From: Accumulibacter sp036625275
GTDB taxonomy: Bacteria > Pseudomonadota > Gammaproteobacteria > Burkholderiales > Rhodocyclaceae
DNA length: 52,843 nucleotides
Direction of reading: 5' to 3'
Assembly: GCF_036625275.1 (NCBI RefSeq)
Contig: NZ_JAZKUD010000021.1
Span: forward strand, 1 to 52,843
The notes beneath the pieces were generated by a model that saw nothing but the letters and a program-made list of their open reading frames with translations, was not told the origin of the DNA and did no database searches. Shown piece after piece: positions 27,376 through 36,876 of this stretch. How positions within the stretch are numbered: position 1 is the stretch's first letter; each line of letters starts with the position of its first letter. The position numbers and the translations under genes are program-made.

Positions 27376-27572
27376 CGATTGGGTCTCAAGCACGGCTACA
27401 CGCTGCTTTCCCCGTTCTACGATGCCGTGCTGGCGGCCCATCTGCGCCGCGCGCGTATGCAGCCTCGCCTCCCTTGTCACAACAGGCGGCAGCGCTCGAA
27501 AGCGACTAGCCGGCGCTGGCGTCCGGCTGGTTCAGACGGGTTTGCTTGAAACGCGTGTCAGGTGGGGTTGAT
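27376..27572 (+). pseudogene. remnant of a SAM-dependent methyltransferase gene
   Basis: The frame at 27376 reads RLGLKHGYTLLSPFYDAVLA, the typical N-terminus of a class I methyltransferase encoded next to apaG. After about 30 codons similarity continues in the next frame as SLASLVTTGGSARKRLAGAG (compare the family stretch leading to the SAM loop). The gene is thus frameshifted, and it stops where repeat copy B begins, with everything 3' of the SAM loop missing. No start ATG remains; a TTG lies at 27379. Family recognition is from the N-terminal motif only. Confidence 0.6.
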
Positions 27573-27732
27573 GTGAAAGTCGCGTATGCGACTCAAGAAT
27601 CTCTCCTCCCCCTCGCGGGGGGCGAAGGCGGGGTTTCGCGGAGCACTGCTCCGTGCCGCCGTAGCCGGCCCGCGATGCAGCGCGGGCCGTGGGAGGGGTT
27701 GGGGGAGAGGGGAAAAGTCATGACCGTTAGCT
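27568..27732. repeat. intergenic modular repeat, copy B
   Basis: Left module from 27568 (TTGATGTGAAAGTCGCG), then a CTCC/GGGG block, a palindrome CGGAGCACTGCTCCG (about 27639), a second hairpin GCCCGCGATGCAGCGCGGGC (27668-27687), GGGAGGGG..GGGGGAGAGG, and the right module GGAAAAGTCATGACCGTTA (27711-27729). The TTA of the right module is the stop codon of argJ on the minus strand. It lies between the methyltransferase remnant and argJ. Confidence 0.85.
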
Positions 27733-28965
27733 GCGGTAGTCCGCATTGATCTGCACGTAATCATAAGTGAGATCACAGGTATAGACGGTGGCGCTGGCGG
27801 TGCCGCGGCCCAGTGCGACGCGGACGCCAATCTCGGCTTGTTGCATGATGGCGGCGCCGTCCTCTTCGCGATAGGAAGCGGCCCGCCCGCCCCTTTCGGC
27901 AACCAGAATCTCCGTTTGGTCGCTGCTCAACCAGACGCGGACCGGCGCTACGTCGAGATCATCAAGCTCCGCGTAGCCGATCGCGGCCAGGATGCGGCCG
28001 AGGTTGGGATCGGATGCGAAGAAAGCGGTCTTGACCAGCGGTGAGTGCGCGATCGCATAGCCAACGCGCTTGCATTCTGCGCGGTCGCGGCCTCCTTCGA
28101 CGGTAATGCTGATGAACTTGCTGGCGCCTTCGCCGTCGCGAATGATTGCCTGCGCCAGTTCGACGGCGACGGCGATCACGGCTTCGCGCAGCGCTGCGTA
28201 GTCGGGTGCCGCTGCGTCGGTAAACTCGACGCCGGCCTGGCCCGTCGCGATCAGGAGAAAGGAATCATTGGTCGAGGTGTCTCCGTCGACGGTGATGCAG
28301 TTGAATGAGGCGTCGGCGGCTGCATGCAAGAGCTGCTGCAGCAGCGGCGTGGCAATGCCGGCGTCGGTGGCGATGAAACCGAGCATGGTTGCCATGTTTG
28401 GCCGGATCATTCCGGCACCCTTGCTGATGCCGGTGATGGTCACGATCCGGCCGGCGACATCGAGGCGTCGCGAAGCGGCTTTGGCGACCGTGTCGGTAGT
28501 CATGATGGCGTGTGCTGCGGCGTGCCAGTGGTTCTCCTGGAGATCGGCGACGCAGAGCGGCAGGCCGGCCACCAGACGATCGACCGGCAAGGGTTCGAGG
28601 ATGACGCCGGTCGAGAAGGGCAGTACCTGCCGGTCGTCGATGCCCAGCAAGTGAGCGGTGGCGGCACAGGTATGCACCGCTGCTTGCCAGCCTTGCTCAC
28701 CGGTACCGGCATTGGCGACGCCGGTATTGATCACCAGCGCGCGGATGTCGCTGCCAAGTTCGAGATGACGACGGCAGACCTGTACCGGTGCGGCACAAAA
28801 GCGGTTGGCGGTAAACACCCCAGCGACTCGAGAACCTTCTGCCAGCGACAGCACGACCAGGTCGCGCCGGTCAGGCTTGCGGATGCCCGCTTCGGAGACG
28901 CCGAGGCGAACGCCGGCGACCGGAAACAGTTGGGTGGGGGAGGGGGTGCGGTAATTGACGGGCAT
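27727..28965 (-). CDS. argJ: bifunctional ornithine acetyltransferase / N-acetylglutamate synthase
   Basis: Recycles the acetyl group between N-acetylornithine and glutamate in arginine synthesis. 412 residues from ATG 28965 (GAGG 5 nt upstream). The self-cleavage site is KGAGMIRPNMATMLGF, where the Thr becomes the new N-terminus of the beta chain. Other blocks are NTGVANAGTG, CITVDGDTSTNDSFLL and HSPLVKTAFFASDPNLGRILAAIGYA. The C-terminus DYVQINADYRS is normal, but its TAA lies within repeat copy B. It works with argC at 1.1 kb. Confidence 0.95.
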   Translation of the reverse strand: MPVNYRTPSPTQLFPVAGVRLGVSEAGIRKPDRRDLVVLSLAEGSRVAGVFTANRFCAAPVQVCRRHLELGSDIRALVINTGVANAGTGEQGWQAAVHTCAATAHLLGIDDRQVLPFSTGVILEPLPVDRLVAGLPLCVADLQENHWHAAAHAIMTTDTVAKAASRRLDVAGRIVTITGISKGAGMIRPNMATMLGFIATDAGIATPLLQQLLHAAADASFNCITVDGDTSTNDSFLLIATGQAGVEFTDAAAPDYAALREAVIAVAVELAQAIIRDGEGASKFISITVEGGRDRAECKRVGYAIAHSPLVKTAFFASDPNLGRILAAIGYAELDDLDVAPVRVWLSSDQTEILVAERGGRAASYREEDGAAIMQQAEIGVRVALGRGTASATVYTCDLTYDYVQINADYRS

Positions 28966-29068
28966 TGCAACCTCACGGGCGGAAACGGTCAGCACGGCCA
29001 GGGGGGTTTCCAGGGCACCGTCCCCGCACCCTGGTGCCTCGGTTCAGTTTACTCCGGACAACCACGAA

Positions 29069-31786
29069 CTACGACAACTTGCCATGACAGTATTTGTACT
29101 TCTTTCCCGAGCCGCAAGGGCACGGTTCATTGCGGCCGACCTTGGCGCCCACGTGCATCGGTTTCTGCGCGCGTGTCGCCGCCGTGTCGTCATCTCCCTG
29201 CCCCAAGGCTTCGTCATAGTCTGCATGGTGGTAGCGGACGTTCTGCACCTCGGCATGCGGGAGGGTTTCCTCGACATCCTGAGTGCGCACCTGCACAGTG
29301 ACCAGTAGACGCGTCACGTCGAGGCGAATGTTGTCGAGCATGCGCTCGAACAGCTCGAAAGCTTCGCGCTTGTACTCCTGCTTCGGGTTCTTCTGCGCGT
29401 AGCCACGCAGATGGATGCCCTGGCGCAGGTGGTCCAGCGCCGCCAGATGTTCTCGCCAGTGCGTATCCAGGCTCTGCAGCATGACGTTGCGCTCGAACGG
29501 ATGAAAGGCCTCGGCGCCCACGAGTTCGATCTTGGCCGCATAGGAAGCGGCCGCCATATCGATCAGCCGCCGCAGCATGTCATCGCTGCGCAGATTCGGC
29601 TCGTTCCTTGACCATTCGACCACCGGCACCTGCAACTGAAGTTCGGCGGCCAGTGCTCTTTCGAGCCCGTGCAGATCCCATTGTTCCTCGACACTTTCAG
29701 CCGGGACGTAAAGCCGGAAGGTATCATGCAGCACGCCTGCGCGCATCGCCGTTACGGTTTCGGAGATATCGTCAGTCTCCAGTAACTCGTTCCTTTGCGC
29801 GTAGATGACTTTGCGCTGATCATTGGCCACGTCGTCGTATTCGAGCAGTTGCTTGCGGATATCGAAGTTGCGTGCCTCGACCTTGCGCTGTGCCGATTCC
29901 AGCGAGCGCGAAACAAGCGGATGCTCGATCGCCTCGCCCTCGGGCATCTTCAGTCGCTCCATGATCGCCTTGAGGCGATCGCCGGCAAAAATTCGCAGCA
30001 GCGAGTCATCGAGGGCAAGATAGAAGCGTGAAGAACCGGGATCGCCCTGGCGACCCGAACGGCCGCGCAACTGATTGTCGATCCGCCGCGACTCATGACG
30101 TTCCGAACCGATGATGTGCAGGCCGCCGGCGGCGACGACCTGATCGTGCAGCTTTTGCCAATCGGATCGGATCATACCGATGCGCGTCTCGCGATCCGCA
30201 TCGGTCAGCGCCTCATCGTCGCGAAGTTGCGTGATCCGCTTCTCGATACTGCCGCCGAGAACGATGTCGGTTCCGCGACCGGCCATGTTGGTGGCAATGG
30301 TAATCATCCCCGGCCGTCCGGCCTCGCGGACGATTTCAGCTTCGCGCGCATGTTGCTTGGCGTTGAGAACCTGATGCGGCAGCTTTTCGTGGTCCAGCAG
30401 GGCCGAGAGCAACTCGGAATTCTCGATCGAGGTGGTGCCGACCAGCACCGGCTGGCCGCGTTCGCGGCAGCCGCGAATATCGGCGACGATCGCCGCGTGT
30501 TTTTCCTTGGCGGTGCGGAAGACCTGATCGTTGTGGTCGGTTCGGCGCATGGGCTGGTTGGTCGGGATGACCACCGTCTCCAGACCATAGATTTGCTGAA
30601 ACTCGTAGGCTTCGGTATCCGCAGTGCCGGTCATTCCAGACAGCTTGCTGTACATGCGGAAGTAGTTCTGAAAGGTGATCGATGCCAGGGTCTGATTCTC
30701 GTTCTGAATCCGGACACTCTCCTTGGCCTCGACCGCCTGGTGCAGACCATCGGACCAGCGACGACCGGACATCAGGCGACCGGTGAACTCGTCTACGATG
30801 ATCACTTCACCGTTCTGCACCACGTACTGCTGATCCCGGAGGAACAGGTTGTGGGCGCGCAGGGCAGCGTACAGATGGTGAATCATCAGGATGTTGGAGG
30901 CGTCATAGAGACTGCCGCCGTCGGGAAGCAGGCCAGCCTGTGCCAGAATCTCTTCGGCATGCTCGTGACCTTCCTCGGTCATCAGGATCTGATGGCCTTT
31001 CTCGTCCACCCAGTAATCTCCCGGGCCATCTTCCAGTTCGCAGCGCTTGAGCAGCGGGGCGACCTTGTTCATGCGCACGTACAGTTCGGTATGGTCTTCG
31101 GCCTGGCCCGAAATGATCAGGGGGGTGCGCGCTTCGTCGATGAGGATCGAATCGACCTCGTCGACGATTGCAAAGTTGAGCTTGCGTTGCACTCGCTCGG
31201 CGCCGGAATAGACCATGTTGTCGCGCAGGTAATCGAAGCCGAACTCGTTGTTGGTCCCGTAGGTGATGTCGGCAGCGTAGGCCGCCTGCTTGTCCTCGTG
31301 GGCCATCTGCGACAGGTTCACGCCGACGCTGAGGCCGAGAAAACGATGCAGGCGCCCCATCCACTCGGCGTCGCGGTTGGCCAGGTAATCGTTGACCGTC
31401 ACCACATGCACCCCGTTGCCGGAGAGCGCATTGAGGTAGGAAGCCAGCGTCGCCACCAGCGTTTTTCCCTCACCGGTACGCATTTCCGCGATCTTGCCGT
31501 CGTGCAGGACCATGCCACCGATCAACTGGACATCGAAATGGCGCATGCCCAGCGTACGCTTGCCGGCCTCGCGAACCACGGCGAAAGCCTCCGGCAGCAA
31601 GGCGTCGAGCGTCTCGCCATTGGCGACGCGCGCCTTGAAATCGGCGGTCCTGCCGCGCAGGGCGTCGTCAGAAAGCGTGCTCGTCCCTGCTTCCAGTGCA
31701 TTGATCTTGCGGACAACCTGCATGTACTGCTTGATCAGCCGATCATTGCGGCTGCCGAAAATCTTCTTGAGTAGGCCGGAAATCAT
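29069..31786 (-). CDS. secA: preprotein translocase ATPase SecA
   Basis: Motor that drives proteins through SecYEG. 905 residues. Walker A is MRTGEGKTLVATL, Walker B/DEAD-like is VDEVDSILIDEARTPLIISG, and helicase motifs GTTSIENSE, TIATNMAGRGTDIVLGG and GRSGRQGDPG follow. The helical wing and scaffold fill the C-terminal third. The tail carries a zinc site NEPCPCGSGKKYKYCHG that binds SecB and lipids. The ATG at 31786 gives the family start MISGLLKKIFGSRNDR. Monocistronic here. The 436-bp region upstream of it (31787-32222) holds no gene, only a weak promoter for the next small gene. Confidence 0.97.
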   Translation of the reverse strand: MISGLLKKIFGSRNDRLIKQYMQVVRKINALEAGTSTLSDDALRGRTADFKARVANGETLDALLPEAFAVVREAGKRTLGMRHFDVQLIGGMVLHDGKIAEMRTGEGKTLVATLASYLNALSGNGVHVVTVNDYLANRDAEWMGRLHRFLGLSVGVNLSQMAHEDKQAAYAADITYGTNNEFGFDYLRDNMVYSGAERVQRKLNFAIVDEVDSILIDEARTPLIISGQAEDHTELYVRMNKVAPLLKRCELEDGPGDYWVDEKGHQILMTEEGHEHAEEILAQAGLLPDGGSLYDASNILMIHHLYAALRAHNLFLRDQQYVVQNGEVIIVDEFTGRLMSGRRWSDGLHQAVEAKESVRIQNENQTLASITFQNYFRMYSKLSGMTGTADTEAYEFQQIYGLETVVIPTNQPMRRTDHNDQVFRTAKEKHAAIVADIRGCRERGQPVLVGTTSIENSELLSALLDHEKLPHQVLNAKQHAREAEIVREAGRPGMITIATNMAGRGTDIVLGGSIEKRITQLRDDEALTDADRETRIGMIRSDWQKLHDQVVAAGGLHIIGSERHESRRIDNQLRGRSGRQGDPGSSRFYLALDDSLLRIFAGDRLKAIMERLKMPEGEAIEHPLVSRSLESAQRKVEARNFDIRKQLLEYDDVANDQRKVIYAQRNELLETDDISETVTAMRAGVLHDTFRLYVPAESVEEQWDLHGLERALAAELQLQVPVVEWSRNEPNLRSDDMLRRLIDMAAASYAAKIELVGAEAFHPFERNVMLQSLDTHWREHLAALDHLRQGIHLRGYAQKNPKQEYKREAFELFERMLDNIRLDVTRLLVTVQVRTQDVEETLPHAEVQNVRYHHADYDEALGQGDDDTAATRAQKPMHVGAKVGRNEPCPCGSGKKYKYCHGKLS

Positions 31787-32101
31787 TCTGGAAGCGATAA
31801 AGAAATGCGAAGTTGATATGAGGACCTAGGCCAACAAGCGGAGCCGGTTCCACTGCGAACAACTGGATGACGGTTCGGGTTGGGCCGCCGGATCGGTAGG
31901 GTGACGGGGGATCTACATCAGCATGCGGTGCGCGGCATGGATACTACCTTCAAGACTCGATTGACGCAATTCTGGCGTTGTCTGCTGGTGAAAATTCGTG
32001 ATCTGCAACGGATCGGCAGAACCTCCGGAACCTGCAGACGATCTGATGACATGGCTTCGCATGCGTGAAAAAAACTCATGCGTCGAGTGAGATTTTATCG
32101 T

Positions 32102-32130
32102 TTGCCGTGTTGTCCTCGACCGATTATTGT
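32102..32130 (+). promoter_or_regulatory. weak candidate promoter of the 44-residue membrane protein gene
   Basis: TTGCCG (32102-32107), 17-bp spacer, TATTGT (32125-32130). Each hexamer matches the consensus at 4 of 6 positions. It lies about 90 bp before the small gene. Confidence 0.3.
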
Positions 32131-32222
32131 ATGCAGGTAGTCCCGGATACCGGGAAGCACACGAGCTACAGTCGGACGTAATCCTGGCTGCAATCATGAT
32201 GAGTCAATCAAGGAGAAACGAA

Positions 32223-32357
32223 ATGGGCGACAGCATCCCTGTCATGGGCGCAGGTTTCACCATTTTATTCATGGTCTTATGTTTTTCATCGCCAAGTATC
32301 GGTTGGCTGGTTGACTGGCTTGCACGCCATCGCCAGCATGGCTCGTCAGTACAATAG
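32223..32357 (+). CDS. 44-residue single-helix membrane protein of unknown function
   Basis: The product starts MGDSIPVMGAGFTILFMVLC and has one membrane helix of about 20 residues, then a short basic tail (DWLARHRQHGSSVQ), so the C-terminus probably faces the cytoplasm. The evidence for expression is an almost ideal ribosome binding site, AAGGAGA (32210-32216), 6 nt before the ATG. I recognise no family. It stands alone between secA and ubiB, both on the other strand. Confidence 0.6.
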   Translation: MGDSIPVMGAGFTILFMVLCFSSPSIGWLVDWLARHRQHGSSVQ

Positions 32358-32381
32358 GCGATTATAAATACAGGATGATAT

Positions 32382-32412
32382 GATTATCCGATCATGTGGT
32401 CTCCGGATAATC
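32382..32412 (+). terminator. hairpin after the small membrane protein gene
   Basis: GATTATCCG pairs with CGGATAATC around a 13-nt loop. No T run follows. It lies 25 nt after the small gene and before the convergent ubiB end, so a shared weak terminator is plausible. Confidence 0.35.
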
Positions 32413-32457
32413 GTGCATGACAGCATTGAAAACTTATTTCGGTGAATTTTCAGGTTT

Positions 32458-34002
32458 TCAGAGATTATTCATCAATAACTGACCAAGCAGTACCATCGTC
32501 AGCAACACGGCGATGACCCCCAGCAAGCGCCTCTGCTGGCGTTGTGTACGTGCCAGATCGGCCAGCAAGGGCGCCAGATCCGGCGCTTTCGTCTGTGCCA
32601 GCGCTTGGTGTATCAGGCGTGGCAACTGCGGCAGGATGCGTGCCCAGTAGGGGGCTTCCTGCTGGACGCCGCGATGGAATGCACGGCTGCCGAGTTGCTC
32701 GCTCATCCAGCGCTCCAGGAATGGTTTGGCGGTCTTCCACAGGTCGAGATTGGGGTCGAGTTGTCGGCCCAGGCCCTCGATGTTGAGCAGGGTCTTCTGC
32801 AGCATTACCAGTTGCGGCTGGATTTCGACATTGAAACGGCGCGAGGTCTGAAACAGACGCAGCAGGACACGGCCGAACGAGATTTCGTGTAGTGGCCGGT
32901 CGAAAATCGGTTCGCAGACGGCGCGGATGGCGGCTTCGAACTCGTCGGCACGGGTCTCGGGTGGCGCCCAGCCAGCTTCGATATGGGCCATCGCCACGCG
33001 TTTGTAGTCGCGCTGGAAAAAGGCGAGGAAGTTTTGCGCCAGGTAATTCTTGTCGTTGTCGGTCAGTGTTCCGACGATGCCGAAATCAAGTGCGATATAG
33101 CTGCCGTGATGGTCCGGATCAGTGGCGATGAAGATATTGCCGGGGTGCATGTCGGCATGAAAGAAGCCATCACGAAACACCTGCGTGAAGAAGATTTCGA
33201 CGCCGGCACGTGACAGTGCCGGCAAGTCGATGCCGGCAGCGACCAGGGCTTCGGTCTGACTGATCGGGATGCCCCGCATGCGCTCCATGACCATCACCGT
33301 CGTCGTGCATTGGTCCCAGTACACTTCGGGGACCTGCAGCAGCCGAGAGCCGCTGAAATTGCGCCGCAGTTGCGAGCAGTTGGCGGCTTCGCGCATCAGA
33401 TCGAGTTCGTCGTAGAGGTATTTGGCGAACTCGCCGACCACTTCGCGCGGCTTCAGCCGCTTGCCGTCCGACCACACTTTTTCGAGCAGGCCAGCCAGGG
33501 TTTCGAGCAGCGCCAGATCATTGGCAATCACGCCGTGCATGTCCGGACGCAGGATCTTGACGGCAACTTCCTGGCCGCCGTCTTCCGGCCGCAGACGGGC
33601 AAAATGGACCTGCGCGATCGAGGCACTGGCGATTGGCGTCGAATCGAACTCGGCAAACACGGCACTGGCCGGCCGACCATAGGCTTTCTCGATCTGCGTC
33701 AGTGCCAGTTCGGGCGAGAACGGTGGCACACGATCCTGCAGCCTGGCCAGTTCATCGGCGATGTCGGTACGCAGCAGGTCGCGACGGGTGGACAGCACCT
33801 GTCCAAACTTGACGAAGATCGGCCCCAGCGACTCGAGTGCTTGGCGCAGGCGAACCGCCGGCGGGGTGTCGAAGCGTCGCCAGAAATGCAGGGCGCGCGA
33901 CAGCGCCGCCAGGCGACCGCTGGGTTCGTGCTCGAGAATCATCTCGTCGAGGCCGTAGCGGCTCGCAATGCTCAGAATTTTGGCGAGGCGGAATAGTCGC
34001 AC
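32458..34002 (-). CDS. ubiB: ubiquinone biosynthesis atypical kinase UbiB
   Basis: ABC1/ADCK-family membrane-bound ATPase that supports the ubiquinone hydroxylation complex. 514 residues. The family's invariant KxGQ motif is LGPIFVKFGQVLSTRRDLL. The ATP-binding lysine is in EVAVKILRPDM. The catalytic loop HADMHPGNIFI is followed by IALDFGIVG. One or two C-terminal helices end the protein (LLGVIAVLLTMVLLGQLL). ubiE and ubiJ, often adjacent, are not in this window. Confidence 0.94.
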   Translation of the reverse strand: MRLFRLAKILSIASRYGLDEMILEHEPSGRLAALSRALHFWRRFDTPPAVRLRQALESLGPIFVKFGQVLSTRRDLLRTDIADELARLQDRVPPFSPELALTQIEKAYGRPASAVFAEFDSTPIASASIAQVHFARLRPEDGGQEVAVKILRPDMHGVIANDLALLETLAGLLEKVWSDGKRLKPREVVGEFAKYLYDELDLMREAANCSQLRRNFSGSRLLQVPEVYWDQCTTTVMVMERMRGIPISQTEALVAAGIDLPALSRAGVEIFFTQVFRDGFFHADMHPGNIFIATDPDHHGSYIALDFGIVGTLTDNDKNYLAQNFLAFFQRDYKRVAMAHIEAGWAPPETRADEFEAAIRAVCEPIFDRPLHEISFGRVLLRLFQTSRRFNVEIQPQLVMLQKTLLNIEGLGRQLDPNLDLWKTAKPFLERWMSEQLGSRAFHRGVQQEAPYWARILPQLPRLIHQALAQTKAPDLAPLLADLARTQRQQRRLLGVIAVLLTMVLLGQLLMNNL

Positions 34003-34083
34003 GGCTGACGGGCAGGTCTTGATGTGGGCAAAGGAGCGAGTTTACACAGAAACGGGCGTCATCGCTCCGCCCGGATACGCAGA

Positions 34084-34938
34084 TCAGTCAAGTGCTCTCG
34101 ACAGACGCGAAATGGTCAATCGATGCTCCTCGATCCAGGCCGGGAAACAGCTGTCGGCAAGCACCGAGAGTTCCCGCATCCTTTGCGGCCCGATCGGGTC
34201 TCCAGCCTCGATAGCGCTTGCGGGATGGCACATCAACAAGTCGCCGTCTGCAGCACCGATGAACCAGGATATCAGCAGTTGCCGGTATGCTTCGGGGCCT
34301 GCCGAGAAGCCGTAGACCCCCAGCAGATGACGGTTCATCGGCAGACCCTGTGCATCCGCCAACTGGCGCATCGTTTGCGCACCCAGGCAGGCAATGATCC
34401 TGGCCTTCAAGCGCTTGCCGCGATCGATTGTCAAGTGGCGCGCCGTTTGCGTCGAGCGCAGCCAGAGAGCGCGTGTCGGATAGCGCTGAGCAATGCACTC
34501 CAGCAACTGCTCACGAATCAGCGGCAATTGATGGACATGCTGGTGGCCGTCGATGAAATCCGGAGGACGTCCGAAGCGGGTTTCGAAAGCATCCAGCTGG
34601 GAATCAATGGTCGTGGTGACCAAGGATCTCGGCAATTGTCGCAGATAACAGGCGCTGATCAGGCGTGGCAGCGAGCAGCAGAATTGGCTCCTGGCAAAGG
34701 CCTCGGTAAAATTGAGGTGCAGCCCGATGTCCACCGGCAGCAGCGCCAGCGAAGAGACCTGTTCACCCAGCGTCGGCCCCTGCACCAGGCAACTCACCGC
34801 ACTGAGGCGGCCCAGTCGGGCCAGTTCAAGAATGCCTGCGTCGATTCCGGCAGACATCCCGAAGTCGTCGGCGCAAATGGCGATCCGCTTACGGGCCGCA
34901 TCAAGGGAAGTCTTCACCTGACTAGAGGCACCTGGCAT
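34084..34938 (-). CDS. YdjC/ChbG-type carbohydrate deacetylase
   Basis: 284 residues. Metal-binding motifs of the YdjC fold are CADDFGMSAGID, VDIGLHLNFTE and FIDGHQHVHQLP, with a late HPA in LLMCHPASAIEAG. Related enzymes (ChbG, HpnK) remove acetyl groups from amino sugars. The ATG at 34938 shares CATG (34936-34939) with the start of the divergent gtrA. No good ribosome binding site is visible; a GTG at about 34914 is an alternative start. Context (GtrA, ArnT-like, DPM1-like) suggests a lipid-linked or lipid A sugar substrate. Confidence 0.82.
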   Translation of the reverse strand: MPGASSQVKTSLDAARKRIAICADDFGMSAGIDAGILELARLGRLSAVSCLVQGPTLGEQVSSLALLPVDIGLHLNFTEAFARSQFCCSLPRLISACYLRQLPRSLVTTTIDSQLDAFETRFGRPPDFIDGHQHVHQLPLIREQLLECIAQRYPTRALWLRSTQTARHLTIDRGKRLKARIIACLGAQTMRQLADAQGLPMNRHLLGVYGFSAGPEAYRQLLISWFIGAADGDLLMCHPASAIEAGDPIGPQRMRELSVLADSCFPAWIEEHRLTISRLSRALD

Positions 34939-35329
34939 GGTAGTGATGTTCACGCAACTCGCTTGGTTTGTGCTCGTCGGCTGTGCCGCGGCGGCAACGC
35001 ATTGGCTGATTGCGGTGGGCTGCGTCACCGTTTGGCAACAGCCTCCGCTGCTGGCCAATCTGATCGGATGGCTGGTCGCTTTTCTGGTCTCGTTTGGTGG
35101 ACATTATCGCCTGACCTTTCGTCATCAGCAGAACTCCCTGGCGGTCGCCTGCGGTCGCTTCTTTCTCGTCTCGGCAAGCGGGTTCGTGATCAACGAACTG
35201 AGCTACGCTTGCTTGTTGCACGTCACCAATATCGCCTATGACCTGCTGTTGGCAGTGATTCTGGTGGCGATCGCAGGTCTGACCTTCATCCTCAGTCGTG
35301 GCTGGGCTTTTCGCCGCAGAACTTCCTGA
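34937..35329 (+). CDS. GtrA family membrane protein
   Basis: 130 residues (127 if the ATG at 34946 is used) with four membrane helices: FVLVGCAAAATHWLIAVG, LLANLIGWLVAFLVSFGGHY, SASGFVINELSYACLL and LLLAVILVAIAGLTFILSRGWAF. GtrA proteins are thought to flip undecaprenyl- or polyprenyl-linked sugars made by a DPM1-like transferase for a membrane glycosyltransferase. All three partner types lie within 3 kb here. The 3' end overlaps the convergent ArnT-like gene by 38 bp. The start overlaps the divergent YdjC gene start. Confidence 0.85.
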   Translation: MVVMFTQLAWFVLVGCAAAATHWLIAVGCVTVWQQPPLLANLIGWLVAFLVSFGGHYRLTFRHQQNSLAVACGRFFLVSASGFVINELSYACLLHVTNIAYDLLLAVILVAIAGLTFILSRGWAFRRRTS

Positions 35330-36866
35330 GGGTTTCCGGCTGCAGCCGCCACAGCGCGTGCCTCTGGTCGGCGGCAAATACCGGCTGCTGCTGCAGCCAC
35401 GGCAGCACCTCGGGCGCCGACGGCTTGCCCCAGATCCACCATACACCGGCAGCAGCAGGACTGCAGAGTCTTGCCGCGAACTCTGCGGGCGTGAGCAGGA
35501 CCGCCTGCCGGCTGGCATGGTCAAACTCTCCGGCATCGGCGAGTTCCTTTCGCCAATTGTCACGCCGGGCGATTTCCGGATCCTGCCAATCGCTGACTAC
35601 CCAGGCAGGCTTGCGGGCTTGCAGGTAGAACGGCAGGTCGTATGGATACTGATCGATCAACACCACTTGGTCCGGTGGCTGCAGCAGGGGCCTGGCCATG
35701 CTCGCCAGAGGTTTGGCGGAGACTTTGTCGGCCAGCGCAACGCCGACCACCAGCGCGACACAGGCGATCGCGGCCAGTCCCAGGCTCCCAACATAGCAGC
35801 GCAGGGCACGCGTCCGGTCACGATCCAGCCAGTGCGAAAAGGATTCGGCAATCAGATAGGCCAACGGCGGCATCGCCGGCAGAATGTAACCCAGCAGCTT
35901 GGAACTCGGCAGAGAAAAAAAGGCCACGATGAGCAGGAACCAGATCACCATCAGGCTTCGCAAGCCACCCCGTCCGGCATCTCCGTGGTCGACCTGGACG
36001 AAGACGCGTGCCAACCATGGCGACCACGGCAAAGTGGCCAGGAAAATGACCGGAATATAAAACCAGAAGGCCATCTGGTTATTGAAGCCAGTTTCCGAGA
36101 AGCGCCGGAAGTGATGATAAACCACAAAATAATCGAAAAATCCGGGGTAGGAATGCTGCATCCAGAAAAACCACGGGAGCGCAACCAGCAGTAGGAGCAG
36201 GGCTCCCGGCAGCCAGAAGATCGCTGGCAAATGCCGCCACGCTCGACGCCAGAGCAGCCAGAGCAGCAAAACGCCGCCCGGCAAGACGATACCGATCAGC
36301 CCCTTGGCAAGAATGCCGAGGGCGGCAAAGGCATAGCTCATGGCCAGGACAGCGCGATAGGGAAGCTTCTCTTCGAGACGAAGGACGGCATCGGCCCCGG
36401 CAAGAATCGTCAGGGTAATCAGACCGGCGACCAGCATGTCGAGGTTCGCGAATTGACTCCCCGCGTAAAATATCGGCTGAGTGACCAGGATGACGATCGA
36501 CAGGGTGGCGACCTGGCTGTCCCGGTAACGACGGACGAACCGGTAGAGGCCAACGGCGGCACAGAGGCCGGCGACGAGCGATGCTGCTCGTACCGGCAAC
36601 TCGTGCGCTCCGAACAGGCGCAGGCTCAAAGTCGTCAGCCAATAAAACAGCGGCGGCTTGTGAAAGAACGGCATGCCGTCGAGGCGGGGAACCAGCCAGT
36701 CACCGGTGGTCAGAATTTCCCAGGCAACGCCGGCATAGCGTCCTTCATCAGGAAGCATCAAGGGCCGGATTCCGGCCGTAGCCGCCAGCCACACGGCCGT
36801 GGCTAGCATCACCAGCGACGTTGATCGGGTATCGACAAATGCCGACAGCTGCTTGCTTGTGCTCAT
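35292..36866 (-). CDS. ArnT-like lipid-linked glycosyltransferase (GT83)
   Basis: 524-residue integral membrane enzyme with about 12 helices. The catalytic first periplasmic loop reads LPDEGRYAGVAWEILTTGDWLVPRLDG followed by FFHKPPLFYWL, the ArnT/PMT-like DE motif and HKPP block. The C-terminal part is periplasmic. ArnT moves aminoarabinose from undecaprenyl phosphate to lipid A; here the sugar is unknown. ATG 36866 is chosen; an upstream start would add 20 polar residues. It lies 10 nt after the GT2 gene in the same direction, so the two form an operon. Confidence 0.88.
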   Translation of the reverse strand: MSTSKQLSAFVDTRSTSLVMLATAVWLAATAGIRPLMLPDEGRYAGVAWEILTTGDWLVPRLDGMPFFHKPPLFYWLTTLSLRLFGAHELPVRAASLVAGLCAAVGLYRFVRRYRDSQVATLSIVILVTQPIFYAGSQFANLDMLVAGLITLTILAGADAVLRLEEKLPYRAVLAMSYAFAALGILAKGLIGIVLPGGVLLLWLLWRRAWRHLPAIFWLPGALLLLLVALPWFFWMQHSYPGFFDYFVVYHHFRRFSETGFNNQMAFWFYIPVIFLATLPWSPWLARVFVQVDHGDAGRGGLRSLMVIWFLLIVAFFSLPSSKLLGYILPAMPPLAYLIAESFSHWLDRDRTRALRCYVGSLGLAAIACVALVVGVALADKVSAKPLASMARPLLQPPDQVVLIDQYPYDLPFYLQARKPAWVVSDWQDPEIARRDNWRKELADAGEFDHASRQAVLLTPAEFAARLCSPAAAGVWWIWGKPSAPEVLPWLQQQPVFAADQRHALWRLQPETLRKFCGEKPSHD

Positions 36867-36876
36867 CGATGCCTGC

